From positions 82,119-117,697 of the forward strand of contig JAFLTA010000002.1 in NCBI GenBank assembly GCA_022510685.1: a DNA stretch of 35,579 bases, read 5' to 3'. The notes beneath the pieces were generated by a model. The model worked only from the letters and a program-made list of their open reading frames with translations, ran no database searches and had not been told where the DNA came from. Source of the stretch: Lachnospiraceae bacterium (GTDB taxonomy: Bacteria > Bacillota > Clostridia > Lachnospirales > Lachnospiraceae). This document shows positions 8,864 through 17,737 of the stretch, piece after piece (positions within the stretch are counted from its first letter, which is position 1; the number at the start of each line of letters is the position of its first letter). A program made the position numbers and the translations under genes.

Positions 8864-9676
8864 ATGAGTGTATATACAGAACGTTTGAAAAACGGTATCA
8901 TAACGGAGAATCCTACCTTTGTTATGATGCTGGGTATGTGTCCGACCCTCGCCGTTACTTCATCGGCAATGAACGGTCTGGGCATGGGACTTACCACGAC
9001 AGCGGTTTTGGTATTGTCCAACATATTTATTTCTTTGTTGCGTAAAGTCATTCCGGATAAAGTACGTATTCCGGCATTTATCGTAGTGGTAGCATCCTTT
9101 GTTACCATCATCCAATTGTTGTTGCAGGCGTTCATTCCTACGTTAAATGACGCTTTGGGCGTGTATATTCCGCTCATCGTTGTAAACTGTATCATCTTAG
9201 GTCGTGCAGAGGCATATGCTTCCAAAAACCCGGTTGTTGCATCCGCATTTGACGGTATCGGCATGGGACTTGGATTTACCTTTGGATTGACCTGTATCGG
9301 TATCTGCCGTGAGATTTTAGGAGCAGGAGCCATCTTCGGAAAAGAATTTATTCCGGATGATTTCCACATTACATTTTTCGTATTGGCACCGGGAGCATTC
9401 CTGGTATTGGCATTCCTGACAGCTGTTCAGAATAAACTGAAACTGCCATCTGCGACAAATGTAGAGACAGATGCAGACATTGCATGTGGCGGTAACTGTG
9501 CAGCATGTATCGGTGGGGCTTGTGTGGCTAACAAGGGTATCCTTGAGGCAGAGCGTGCAGCGGCTAAGGCAGCAAAGGCACAGGCGGCCAAGGAAGCTGC
9601 AGCAAAGGCAAAAGCAGCGAAAGAAGCAAAAGAGGCGGCTAAAAAAGATGAGAAACCGGAAGGAAAGGAGGACTAA
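8864..9676 (+). CDS. rnfE: Rnf complex subunit RnfE with an unusual cysteine and Ala/Lys-rich tail
   Basis: Integral membrane subunit; RnfE and RnfA are inverted-topology relatives that together hold a membrane-embedded [2Fe-2S] cluster. The expected cysteines are present at 26 (GMCPTL) and 109 (VNCIILG). The RnfE core ends near residue 195. The protein then continues to 270 with four cysteines in a C-x3-C-x2-C-x4-C pattern (208, 212, 215, 220) and about 45 residues of Ala/Lys/Glu repeats that look helical or coiled-coil. The reading frame is intact and the next gene begins four bases after the stop, so the tail is not an assembly artefact visible here. The start follows GGAGG. Confidence 0.95.
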   Translation: MSVYTERLKNGIITENPTFVMMLGMCPTLAVTSSAMNGLGMGLTTTAVLVLSNIFISLLRKVIPDKVRIPAFIVVVASFVTIIQLLLQAFIPTLNDALGVYIPLIVVNCIILGRAEAYASKNPVVASAFDGIGMGLGFTFGLTCIGICREILGAGAIFGKEFIPDDFHITFFVLAPGAFLVLAFLTAVQNKLKLPSATNVETDADIACGGNCAACIGGACVANKGILEAERAAAKAAKAQAAKEAAAKAKAAKEAKEAAKKDEKPEGKED

Positions 9677-9680
9677 ATAA

Positions 9681-10256
9681 ATGGGTGAATTATTTGTTAT
9701 CGTGATTTCATCAATGTTGGTGAGCAACGTGGTTTTGAGCCAGTTCTTAGGTATCTGTCCTTTCCTGGGTGTATCTAAAAAGGTAGAGACAGCAGCCGGC
9801 ATGGGTGCGGCGGTAATCTTTGTTATTACCATCGCCTGTGCTATCACATATCCGATTCAGAAGTGTATATTAGATCCTTTTGGATTGGGGTATTTGCAGA
9901 CAATTGCATTTATTTTGATTATTGCGGCACTGGTGCAGTTCGTGGAGATGGCATTGAAAAAATTTCTGCCGGCACTGTATGAGTCTTTGGGAGTGTTCCT
10001 TCCACTGATAACAACTAACTGTGCGGTGCTTGGTGTGGCAATCAATAATATCAATAACGATTACAACTTCATACAAAGTCTTGTGTGCGGTTTCTGTACA
10101 GCCGTTGGTTTCCTCATTGCCATTGTCATTCTGGCAGGTATCCGTGAGCGTATCGAATTTAACGATGTTCCGGATTCTTTTAAGGGAACCCCGATTGTAC
10201 TGGTAACGGCAAGCTTGATGGCGATTGCATTCTGCGGTTTTGCAGGATTAGTCTAG
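9681..10256 (+). CDS. rnfA: Rnf complex subunit RnfA
   Basis: Integral membrane subunit of about six helices, partner of RnfE in holding the membrane [2Fe-2S] cluster that links cytoplasmic and outer electron carriers. The cysteine motifs GICPFLG (Cys26) and TTNCAVLG (Cys114) are present, and the 191-residue length is standard. The start follows GGAGG with normal spacing, four bases after the rnfE stop. There is no tail like that of RnfE. Confidence 0.97.
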   Translation: MGELFVIVISSMLVSNVVLSQFLGICPFLGVSKKVETAAGMGAAVIFVITIACAITYPIQKCILDPFGLGYLQTIAFILIIAALVQFVEMALKKFLPALYESLGVFLPLITTNCAVLGVAINNINNDYNFIQSLVCGFCTAVGFLIAIVILAGIRERIEFNDVPDSFKGTPIVLVTASLMAIAFCGFAGLV

Positions 10257-10272
10257 AAAGGGGGACGATGAA

Positions 10273-11094
10273 ATGATACAGAGTATAATGTTAGCCTCTG
10301 GGATGAACGGAGTCCTCACTGCAGCAGCGGTTATCGGTATTACGGGACTGCTGATTGCAGTTCTGCTGGGTGTGGCAGCTAATGTGTTTGCCGTACCGGT
10401 GGACGAGAGAGCAGTTGCTATCCGTGATGTTCTTCCGGGAGCAAACTGCGGTGGCTGTGGCTATGCAGGTTGTGATGCATTGGCAGCAGCTGTTGCAGCA
10501 GGAGATGCACCGGTAAACGGTTGTCCCGTAGGTGGTGCAGCTGCAGCGGAAAAAATCGGAAGCATTATGGGTGTTTCTGCCGGAGATGCTGTAAAGCAGG
10601 TGGCATTTGTAAAATGTGCAGGAACCTGTGACCAGGCAGGTGTAAAGGCGAATTATTATGGAATTTCCGATTGTAAGCGTGCGGCAGCAATTCCGGGAAA
10701 AAGCGATAAAGCATGTTCCTATGGATGTATGGGATTTGGCTCCTGTGTGGCAGCTTGTAACTTTGATGCGATTCATGTTGAGCATGGAGTTGCCGTAGTG
10801 GACAAGGAAAAATGTGTAGCCTGCGGTAAGTGTATCGAGGAGTGTCCAAACAATCTGATTGAACTGATACCGTATGAGGCAACCAAAGCAGTTTCCTGTT
10901 CTAACAAGGACAAGGGACCAAAGGTTATGGCTGTCTGTGAGGTCGGATGTATCGGTTGCGGACTTTGCGTAAAACAGTGTGAGTTTGATGCTGTAGTGGT
11001 AGAAAATAACATTGCACACATTGACCAGACAAAATGTACCGGTTGTGGCAAATGTGCAGAGAAATGTCCGAAGAAGATCATTCGCGAGCACTAA
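10273..11094 (+). CDS. rnfB: Rnf complex subunit RnfB (polyferredoxin, ferredoxin-side entry)
   Basis: Accepts electrons from reduced ferredoxin and passes them into the Rnf complex. One N-terminal membrane segment (about 14-38) is followed by the RnfB-type cluster motif (NCGGCGYAGCDAL, with CPVGG further on). Four ferredoxin-like cysteine runs follow: CSYGCMGFGSCVAAC, CVACGKCIEEC, CEVGCIGCGLCVKQC and CTGCGKCAEKC. The 273-residue length fits clostridial RnfB. GGGGGACG precedes the ATG. It is the last gene of the operon, and the terminator at 11117 follows 22 bases later. A long open frame on the other strand is a shadow of this cysteine- and glycine-rich gene. Confidence 0.97.
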   Translation: MIQSIMLASGMNGVLTAAAVIGITGLLIAVLLGVAANVFAVPVDERAVAIRDVLPGANCGGCGYAGCDALAAAVAAGDAPVNGCPVGGAAAAEKIGSIMGVSAGDAVKQVAFVKCAGTCDQAGVKANYYGISDCKRAAAIPGKSDKACSYGCMGFGSCVAACNFDAIHVEHGVAVVDKEKCVACGKCIEECPNNLIELIPYEATKAVSCSNKDKGPKVMAVCEVGCIGCGLCVKQCEFDAVVVENNIAHIDQTKCTGCGKCAEKCPKKIIREH

Positions 11095-11116
11095 TTCAGA
11101 TGATAGAAACTATGGA

Positions 11117-11148
11117 GAGAGCCATGCTGAAAGGCATGGCTCTCTTTT
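11117..11148 (+). terminator. Terminator of the rnf operon
   Basis: A perfect 11-bp stem (11117-11127 with 11134-11144, GAGAGCCATGC) and 6-base loop are followed by TTTT. This is the clear end of the rnfCDGEAB transcript and separates it from the MATE gene. Confidence 0.93.
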
Positions 11149-11178
11149 AGAGATAAGTTACGGAAAGGCATGAAATTT

Positions 11179-12531
11179 ATGGAAGACAAAACGATTGTAA
11201 TATTTCGGGATGCACCGGTTCCCAAAGCAGTGTTCAGCAATATTATTCCTTCCATTGTCAGTATGATAATGGTTCTTTTGTATAATTTGGCAGATACTTT
11301 TTTCATCGGGCAGACTAAGAATGCCCTGATGGTGGCAGCGGTATCCATTGCTACTCCTGCATTTTTATTTTTTATGGCGGTGGGGATGCTATTTGGTATC
11401 GGTGGTACGTCCCTGATTTCCCGATTGCTGGGTCAGGGAAATGAGAAAAAGGCATTACATACATCATCCTTTTGTTTTTGGACAGGTCTGGTCATTGGTT
11501 TTGTATCTATGATATTAATCTGGATTTTTGTCCGTCCGGTTTGTGTGACGATAGGCGCCAGTGACGATACTCTGGGCTATACCGTGGAATATCTGAATAT
11601 TGTGGCTGTGGGTATTCCCTTTTTAATCGTCAGCAATACTTTCAGCAATATCATCCGTGCTGAAGGACAGGCAAAAATTGCCATGACAGGGATGATTCTG
11701 GGTAATCTTTTGAATATGGTTTTAGATCCCATTATGATTTTGGGACTGCATATGAATGTGGCAGGTGCAGCTGTAGCCACAGTGATCGGTAATGTGTCAT
11801 CGGCCATTTTTTATATAATACATTTGCTATCTAAGAAATCCATGCTGTCCATTCGTCCTCGGGACTACCGGTTGCGGAATGGTATTGCAACAGGTGTCAT
11901 GGCAATCGGTATTCCGGCGTCTTTAAACAGCCTGCTTATGAGTGTATCCAATATTGTGATTAACAAAGTCATGACCCAGTATGGAGATATGGCAGTGGCG
12001 GGGCTGGGAGTTGCCATGAAAGTGAATATGATCGTTGTCATGCTGCTCATTGGTGTGGGAACGGGAATCCAACCCCTTCTTGGCTATTGCTATGGTGCCA
12101 GAAATAAGAAACGGTATTTGGCAGTGCTTAAGTTTTCGCTGGGACTTGCTTTCTGTATGAGCGCTGTCATGACGGTGATCTGTTATGCCGGTGCAGGACC
12201 GCTTGTTACAGCGTTTTTGGACAATAAGGATGCCTTCGGATACGGAATGTCGTTTGCCAGAATTTACATTTTATCAGGTCCGATTATGGGTATACTATTT
12301 GTATTGATTAATGCGATTCAGTCTACCGGTGCTGCAATACCATCCCTGATTTTGTCCGTGAGCAGACAAGGATTATTGTTTCTGCCGATTCTTACCTTAT
12401 TTAACAGGTTATTTGATACGGCGCGATTGATAGCTTTGGCACAGCCGGTTACAGATTATCTATCTACGTTCTTGGCGTTTATATTATTCTTTGTCACTTA
12501 TCGTAACAGTATAAAAAATTTTCCGGAATAA
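11179..12531 (+). CDS. MATE-family multidrug/metabolite efflux protein
   Basis: Twelve-helix membrane transporter expected to exchange Na+ or H+ for organic cations or metabolites. The sequence is hydrophobic throughout its 450 residues. It carries the repeated MATE pattern: PKAVFSNIIPSIVSMIMVLLYNLADTFFIGQ near the start is the recognisable core, and QPLLGYCYGAR occurs at the beginning of the second half. I used ATG 11179 because AAAGG at 11164-11168 is about 10 bases upstream; ATG 11170 is in frame but only one base from that site. The substrate cannot be told from sequence. It sits after the rnf terminator, and I see no good promoter of its own. Confidence 0.9.
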   Translation: MEDKTIVIFRDAPVPKAVFSNIIPSIVSMIMVLLYNLADTFFIGQTKNALMVAAVSIATPAFLFFMAVGMLFGIGGTSLISRLLGQGNEKKALHTSSFCFWTGLVIGFVSMILIWIFVRPVCVTIGASDDTLGYTVEYLNIVAVGIPFLIVSNTFSNIIRAEGQAKIAMTGMILGNLLNMVLDPIMILGLHMNVAGAAVATVIGNVSSAIFYIIHLLSKKSMLSIRPRDYRLRNGIATGVMAIGIPASLNSLLMSVSNIVINKVMTQYGDMAVAGLGVAMKVNMIVVMLLIGVGTGIQPLLGYCYGARNKKRYLAVLKFSLGLAFCMSAVMTVICYAGAGPLVTAFLDNKDAFGYGMSFARIYILSGPIMGILFVLINAIQSTGAAIPSLILSVSRQGLLFLPILTLFNRLFDTARLIALAQPVTDYLSTFLAFILFFVTYRNSIKNFPE

Positions 12532-12555
12532 TATGCGCTCTTACATAGTGATTTC

Positions 12556-12584
12556 TTGACATAGATATAATATGATGCTACACT
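12556..12584 (+). promoter_or_regulatory. Sigma-A-type promoter for the CDP-polyol/leuCD gene run
   Basis: TTGACA (12556-12561) and TACACT (12579-12584) are 17 bases apart. A start near 12591 gives a leader of about 45 bases. No further promoter of this quality is visible before leuD ends at 18226, and gaps between the following genes are 21-71 bases. Confidence 0.7.
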
Positions 12585-12636
12585 AAAACATTAGTTAGGA
12601 TATACAAAAAGAAGTATATAGGAAATGGAGAATAAC

Positions 12637-14481
12637 ATGGAAAACATGGAAAAAGAGAACATCACGGAAAAAGAGGACATCATGGAAGAAGAGAACATGA
12701 TGGAAGAAGAAGTTATCCCGAGAAAACGTATTATAATGGAAAATCAAACGAAGGACAAGCGCCTTACGGCAACGATAGTGAATATAAGCTGGGAGCGTAT
12801 TATCGTACACATTGAATTACAGCTGGAATTTGCGGATGATACTCTGCGCGGTCAAAACCTTGATGTATATGCAGTGGATCAGAAGTTGCATGCAAGGGCT
12901 CGGTTCAAACAAACGGTACTGGGAGAGGATAGACTTCTTCTTTCTATGAATGTGACAAATCCCGGAAATCGCAGATGTCTGCCTATGGGCAGTTATTTCT
13001 TTTATGTTTGTCTCGACGACGTAATCCTTGCCAAATGTACGATATCACCTGAATTGGTACCTGAGGCGGAAAATGTTTCTCGTTCCTTTCTGCATAATAA
13101 CCGTACTCGTGCGTATATGGCGAATTTTTTTGTCACGGAAGGGGAGGATGATTTACCGCTTCAGTTGCACATTATGGATGCTTCGAAAGCAGGTATGGAG
13201 TTGAAGACGAATCGCGAGATTGTAAAGTCTTCCATGAAGGATCCGGTGACGAGATTGCGGAAAAATGCGGGTAAAATGCGTTGGAAGGCATACTATCACC
13301 AGCAGGTGAAGCAATATTGGAACAAAAAAAATGTCATTATGTTTATGACGGAACAGTCAGATACTCTGGGAAGTAATTTGCAGGCGGTATACGACCGTAT
13401 GTGTGAGCGGGGAATCGCGGACGATTATAAGATTTATATTTCGGCACGACCGGCATCCTATATAAAACAAGATAGCAGTTCTACCAAAAAGCTATTGCAT
13501 CGACTGGCGCAATGCGACATGGTATTTATTGACGATCATGTTCCTCTGTTTGACTGGTTGAAACTGGCTTCTCGTACAAAGGTGGTTCAGTTATGGCATG
13601 CCGGTGCAGGATTTAAATCTTCCGGATACAGCAGGTGGGGACATATAGGTTGTCCGGCACCGATTAGCTGTCACAGACAATATAGCTATGGTATTGCCGG
13701 TTCGCGACATATTGGTAAGTTTTTCTCTGAGGTATTTGGTATTAATGATGAGCAGATACTTCCTACGGGAATGCCTCGTATGGACGAGTATCTTGATGAA
13801 GATTACCGGAAAGCCAAGACGGAGGAATTGTATCGGGATTATCCTATGTGCAAAGGGAAAAAGGTGATACTGTTTGCACCGACTTATCGCGGGAAAAACC
13901 GGAAACTGGCTTATTATCCCTATGATATGATCGACTTCGACAGATTGTATGATTTCTGTGGCGATGAATATATAGTGCTTTTTAAAATGCATCCGTGGGT
14001 GAGTGAACCTGTACCAATTCGGGAGGAGCATCAGGACCGTTTTATAGATGTCAATTTATTTCCGAATATCAATGATTTGTTTTATATTACGGAAATACTG
14101 ATTACAGACTATTCTTCCAATATCTTTGAGTATAGTCTGATGCGTAAACCGATGCTTTTTTTTGCCTTTGATAAAATTCAGTATTCTTTCTCCAGAGGTT
14201 TTCACAGAGATTATGAGGAAGCGGCACCGGGAAAGGTCTGCTACACCTTTGAAGAAATCATGGATGCCTTGGAACAGAAGGACTATGAGTATGAGAAGGT
14301 GGAGGAGTATGTGGATCAGCACTTTGATTATATTGACAGCCATGCTTCCGACCGTGTGATTGATTGGATACTTCTGGGTAATATTCCGGAGGATATTCAG
14401 GAACAACTGCAACAAATCAGAATGATCAATCGAAGGTTAAGACTGATGAGTTTCCGCTCTTTGAAGGAGCAGGATGAGTAA
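12637..14481 (+). CDS. CDP-glycerol glycerophosphotransferase-family polymerase (TagF/TagB/TarL-like)
   Basis: Transfers polyol-phosphate units from a CDP-activated donor to a growing surface polymer at the inner face of the membrane. The catalytic domain covers about 220-590 of 614 residues. It shows the family landmarks VVQLWHAGAGFK (about 316-327), FAPTYRGKNR, FKMHPW and the DYSSNIFEYSLM motif. About 30-200 is an all-beta-looking accessory region. ATG 12637 was chosen because GGAG at 12627-12630 overlaps the in-frame ATG 12625. The N-terminus carries acidic hexapeptide repeats (see repeat at 12648). The neighbours encode a cytidylyltransferase and an SDR that could supply the donor. Donor identity (glycerol, ribitol or other) is not decided by sequence. 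Confidence 0.9.
   Translation: MENMEKENITEKEDIMEEENMMEEEVIPRKRIIMENQTKDKRLTATIVNISWERIIVHIELQLEFADDTLRGQNLDVYAVDQKLHARARFKQTVLGEDRLLLSMNVTNPGNRRCLPMGSYFFYVCLDDVILAKCTISPELVPEAENVSRSFLHNNRTRAYMANFFVTEGEDDLPLQLHIMDASKAGMELKTNREIVKSSMKDPVTRLRKNAGKMRWKAYYHQQVKQYWNKKNVIMFMTEQSDTLGSNLQAVYDRMCERGIADDYKIYISARPASYIKQDSSSTKKLLHRLAQCDMVFIDDHVPLFDWLKLASRTKVVQLWHAGAGFKSSGYSRWGHIGCPAPISCHRQYSYGIAGSRHIGKFFSEVFGINDEQILPTGMPRMDEYLDEDYRKAKTEELYRDYPMCKGKKVILFAPTYRGKNRKLAYYPYDMIDFDRLYDFCGDEYIVLFKMHPWVSEPVPIREEHQDRFIDVNLFPNINDLFYITEILITDYSSNIFEYSLMRKPMLFFAFDKIQYSFSRGFHRDYEEAAPGKVCYTFEEIMDALEQKDYEYEKVEEYVDQHFDYIDSHASDRVIDWILLGNIPEDIQEQLQQIRMINRRLRLMSFRSLKEQDE
12648..12719 (+). repeat. Four 18-bp tandem repeats at the 5' end of the polymerase gene
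   Basis: Units at 12648, 12666, 12684 and 12702 each begin GGAA(A/G)AAGA and encode acidic hexapeptides (EKENIT, EKEDIM, EEENMM, EEEVIP). The unit length is a multiple of three, so gain or loss of units would keep the frame. The fourth unit is diverged. Confidence 0.75.
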
Positions 14482-14538
14482 AATAAACATGCATATATGC
14501 TATGCCGTCTGCAAAAAGGCGGTGGAATGGAGGTTACT

Positions 14539-15282
14539 ATGAATATTGCAGCAATTTTTGCCGGCGGTAGAGGGGTGCGTATGGGTTCCGGTATTCCGAA
14601 ACAGTTCCTGGAAATACATGGGAAACCCGTATTGGTACACACGTTAGAGCTTTTTCAAGAGCATGACATGATTGATAAAATATATATTTCCGTATTGGAG
14701 GAATATATCGGCAGGACGCAGAAGCTTGTCAAGCGTTATGATTTGGATAAGGTGGTTTCTATTATTCCCGGTGGAGAGACAGCGCAGGATTCTATTTATA
14801 ATGCGTTGAAAGAGATTGAGAAAGAAAATGCGGATGATTCTATTGTACTTCTTCACGATGGTGTACGTCCGTTTGTCTCTTACGATACCATCAGACAGAA
14901 TATTGAGAGTGTGCAGGAACATGGTAATGCCATTACTTGTACAGCATGTTTTGAGACAATCCTATTAAGTAAAGACGGAGATAAAGTGGACTCTGTGCCA
15001 TATCGTAAAAATACATTTGCTGCACAGGCTCCCCAAAGCTTTTATCTGAAAGATATCATTGCCGCACACGATGAGGTGCGTGCAATCAATCCTACCTACG
15101 AAGATATGGTGGATGCATGTACGATTATGACGACTTTGGGTAAGGAAGTAAATATGATTCCGGGTAACCGCGGAAATATTAAGGTAACCACGCCGGAAGA
15201 TGTATATATGTTCCGCGCGTTATTAAATTATAAAGAGAATGAGCAGACCTTTGGTATTGGTTTGACAAACGGTATTCGCTAA
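14539..15282 (+). CDS. IspD/TarI-family cytidylyltransferase
   Basis: Activates a sugar- or polyol-phosphate with CTP. The family includes MEP cytidylyltransferase IspD and ribitol-5-phosphate cytidylyltransferase TarI. The 247-residue length fits. The nucleotide-binding start is AAIFAGGRGVRMGSGIPKQF, and LHDGVRPFVS, NTFAAQAPQSF and YEDMVDAC follow. The start is ATG 14539 with GGAGG at 14529-14533; the in-frame ATG 14527 overlaps that site. Being next to a CDP-glycerol-type polymerase and a nucleotide-sugar-type SDR argues for a surface-polymer role (TarI-like) rather than isoprenoid synthesis. That choice is inference from context. Confidence 0.88.
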   Translation: MNIAAIFAGGRGVRMGSGIPKQFLEIHGKPVLVHTLELFQEHDMIDKIYISVLEEYIGRTQKLVKRYDLDKVVSIIPGGETAQDSIYNALKEIEKENADDSIVLLHDGVRPFVSYDTIRQNIESVQEHGNAITCTACFETILLSKDGDKVDSVPYRKNTFAAQAPQSFYLKDIIAAHDEVRAINPTYEDMVDACTIMTTLGKEVNMIPGNRGNIKVTTPEDVYMFRALLNYKENEQTFGIGLTNGIR

Positions 15283-15311
15283 TTCAGAAAGCAGATAGAA
15301 TGGAGGGGACC

Positions 15312-16379
15312 ATGCTGGAAAGTCCGGATAATGAAATTTTACAGGAAGATATCGAGCAGGCAGTGGCGCAGAATCTGCCATTTGATGAGTTAAAAGACAG
15401 TCGTGTATTTGTCACAGGTGCAACCGGTCTGATCGGATCACAAGTTATTAAATTTCTGTTGTGCCTTAATCGTCTGAAAAATATGAATATTACGGTAATT
15501 GCTTTTGCCCGCAGTAAAGAGAAGGCAAAAAAAGTCTTTCCGTATCTGGAAGAAGAAGATCATCTTACTTTGGCACTGGGAGATATTTCCAACCCTGTGG
15601 ATTATGCGGGAGAAGTGGACTATATTTTGCACGGTGCCAGTCCCACCAGCTCAAAGTATTTCGTATCAAATCCGGTTGAGACTATAACCACAGCTATGGA
15701 CGGTACGAGGTATGTGTTGGATTTTGCCAAAGAAAAACAAGTAAAAGGTGTGGTTTATTTATCTTCTTTGGAAGTGTATGGTACTCCTGCAGAGGATGCC
15801 GGTATGATTACGGAAAAAGACTACGGATATATAGATCCATTGAGTGTACGCAGCAGTTATTCAGAAGGGAAGCGCATCATAGAGTGTCTGTGTGCATCTT
15901 ATGCCAAGGAGTACAATGTCCCGGTTAAAGTTGCCAGACTATCCCAAACCTTCGGCGCAGGGGTAGAGTACGATGATGGTCGAGTATTTGCGGAATTTGC
16001 CCGGTGTGCTATCGAGGGAAGGAATATCGTCCTTCACACGGAGGGAAAAACTGTCCGCAGTTATTGTTATACTATGGATGCTGTTACCGCATTGCTCACG
16101 ATTCTTATAAAAGGAAAAACGGGAGAGGCATATAATGTCACCAACATGGATACTGCAATTTCCATTTATGATATGGCGAAGTTGGTATGTGAGCTGCAAC
16201 CGGAATCAGGTATATCCGTGGAGAAAGACATTCCGGAGGATTTGGCAAGCTTCGGTTATAATCCGGAGATGGTTATCCGTCTGGATGCTACCAGATTGCA
16301 GGAACTTGGCTGGCAAGCTACGGTGGATATGCAGGGAATGTATAAGCGACTCATAGCCAGCATGAAATTAGAGAAATAA
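15312..16379 (+). CDS. Extended-SDR NAD-dependent epimerase/dehydratase
   Basis: A 355-residue extended short-chain dehydrogenase. The cofactor motif TGATGLIGS is at about 35-43. The catalytic serine region is YLSSLEVYG and the catalytic YSEGK follows SS. The family acts on nucleotide-activated sugars (epimerisation, dehydration or reduction). It begins 29 bases after the cytidylyltransferase, with GGAGGGG at 15302-15308 fixing ATG 15312 over the in-frame ATG 15300. It is not the zinc-dependent TarJ type that reduces ribulose-5-phosphate, so the substrate may be a CDP-linked sugar or a sugar phosphate. The exact reaction is not recognisable. Confidence 0.88.
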   Translation: MLESPDNEILQEDIEQAVAQNLPFDELKDSRVFVTGATGLIGSQVIKFLLCLNRLKNMNITVIAFARSKEKAKKVFPYLEEEDHLTLALGDISNPVDYAGEVDYILHGASPTSSKYFVSNPVETITTAMDGTRYVLDFAKEKQVKGVVYLSSLEVYGTPAEDAGMITEKDYGYIDPLSVRSSYSEGKRIIECLCASYAKEYNVPVKVARLSQTFGAGVEYDDGRVFAEFARCAIEGRNIVLHTEGKTVRSYCYTMDAVTALLTILIKGKTGEAYNVTNMDTAISIYDMAKLVCELQPESGISVEKDIPEDLASFGYNPEMVIRLDATRLQELGWQATVDMQGMYKRLIASMKLEK

Positions 16380-16380
16380 A

Positions 16381-16444
16381 TTTGCATGACGGTCTGGCTT
16401 ATCACAGGCTTGGGGCATCGAAAACATATATGCAGAAATGAGGT
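16381..16444 (+). repeat. Intergenic leader element, copy 2 (before leuC)
   Basis: Shares with the rnfC-rnfD gap the blocks TTTGCA-n-GACGGTC (16381-16394), ACAGGC (16404-16409) and TATGCAGAAATGAGGT (16429-16444). The last block is identical over 16 bases and ends in the ribosome binding site of leuC. The spacers differ in length and sequence. Confidence 0.55.
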
Positions 16445-16450
16445 AAGATT

Positions 16451-17716
16451 ATGGGAATGACAATGACACAAAAAATTCTTGCGGCTCATGCAGGACTTCC
16501 TTCCGTAGAGGCGGGACAGCTGATTATGGCAGATCTGGATTTGGTTTTAGCCAATGATATTACCGGTCCGGTTGCCATACATGAGGTACAGAAGTTAAAC
16601 AAAAAAACAGTATTTGATAAGGATAAAGTAGCGTTGGTGCCGGATCATTTTGCACCGAATAAAGATATTAAATCTGCAGAGCACTGTAAATGTGTAAGAG
16701 AATATGCCAAAGAGCATGACATCACTAACTATTTCGAGGTAGGTCAGATGGGTATTGAGCATGCCCTGCTCCCGGAAAAAGGCTTGATCGTTGCCGGTGA
16801 GACTTGTATCGGGGCTGACTCTCATACATGTACTTACGGAGCTCTTGGCGCGTTTTCCACAGGTGTGGGAAGCACAGACATGGGTTGTGGCATGATTACC
16901 GGGCAGGCATGGTTTAAGGTGCCGTCAGCTATAAAGGTAGTTCTCACGGGAAAACCGTCAAAATGGGTAAGCGGTAAGGATGTCATTTTGCATTTAATCG
17001 GTATGATTGGAGTGGACGGTGCACTGTACCGTTCTTTAGAGTTTACAGGAGACGGCGTGGCAAATTTATCCATGGACGATCGCTTTGCTATTGCAAACAT
17101 GGCAATTGAGGCGGGTGCCAAAAACGGTATTTTCCCGGTAGATGAAAAAACCATCGCATACATGGAAGAACATTCCACAAAGAAGTATACCGTATATGAG
17201 GCGGATGAGGATGCAGTATATGATGAGGAATATGTGATTGATTTGGGTACACTGGAACCTACGGTTGCTTTTCCGCATCTTCCTGAAAATACCAAAACGG
17301 TTAAGGAGTCAGGAGAGGTAGCTATCGATCAGGTGGTAATCGGTTCCTGTACAAACGGACGTATCGAGGATTTGCGTGTTGCAGCGGAGATTCTGAAAGA
17401 TAAAAAGGTTGCGGATGGTATCCGTACTATCGTGATACCGGCGACACAGGCAATATATATGCAGGCAATTGAAGAAGGATTGATACAGACCTTTATTCAG
17501 GCAGGTGCCATTGTCAGCACACCAACCTGTGGTCCATGTCTGGGTGGATACATGGGTATCCTCGCTGCAGGGGAGAGAGCGGTATCTACTACAAACCGTA
17601 ATTTTGTAGGTCGTATGGGACATGTGGAATCGGAAGTGTATCTGGCAAGTCCGGCTGTGGCAGCGGCAAGTGCAGTAACAGGAAAAATATCAGAACCGTC
17701 TGAGTTGGGCTTATAG
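16451..17716 (+). CDS. leuC: 3-isopropylmalate dehydratase large subunit
   Basis: With LeuD it isomerises 2-isopropylmalate to 3-isopropylmalate in leucine synthesis, using a [4Fe-4S] cluster in the cytoplasm. The 421 residues fit the short clostridial/archaeal-type large subunit. Cluster cysteines lie in [12 protein letters not shown] and in [13 protein letters not shown]. Earlier motifs [13 protein letters not shown] and GSTDMG are also typical of the aconitase superfamily. The start follows GAGGT inside the shared leader block. leuD begins 21 bases after the stop. leuA and leuB are not in the window. Confidence 0.95.
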   Translation: MGMTMTQKILAAHAGLPSVEAGQLIMADLDLVLANDITGPVAIHEVQKLNKKTVFDKDKVALVPDHFAPNKDIKSAEHCKCVREYAKEHDITNYFEVGQMGIEHALLPEKGLIVAGETCIGADSHTCTYGALGAFSTGVGSTDMGCGMITGQAWFKVPSAIKVVLTGKPSKWVSGKDVILHLIGMIGVDGALYRSLEFTGDGVANLSMDDRFAIANMAIEAGAKNGIFPVDEKTIAYMEEHSTKKYTVYEADEDAVYDEEYVIDLGTLEPTVAFPHLPENTKTVKESGEVAIDQVVIGSCTNGRIEDLRVAAEILKDKKVADGIRTIVIPATQAIYMQAIEEGLIQTFIQAGAIVSTPTCGPCLGGYMGILAAGERAVSTTNRNFVGRMGHVESEVYLASPAVAAASAVTGKISEPSELGL

Positions 17717-17737
17717 TGTGATGGAATGGAGGAAATT

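Noticed and set aside
8845-9369. 174-codon minus-strand frame opposite rnfE
   Set aside because: Shadow of a hydrophobic gene; no start context and no recognisable domain.
10291-11091. Long (266-codon) open frame on the minus strand
   Set aside because: Lies entirely opposite rnfB; its Cys/Thr/Ser-rich content is the complement of cysteine- and glycine-rich codons.
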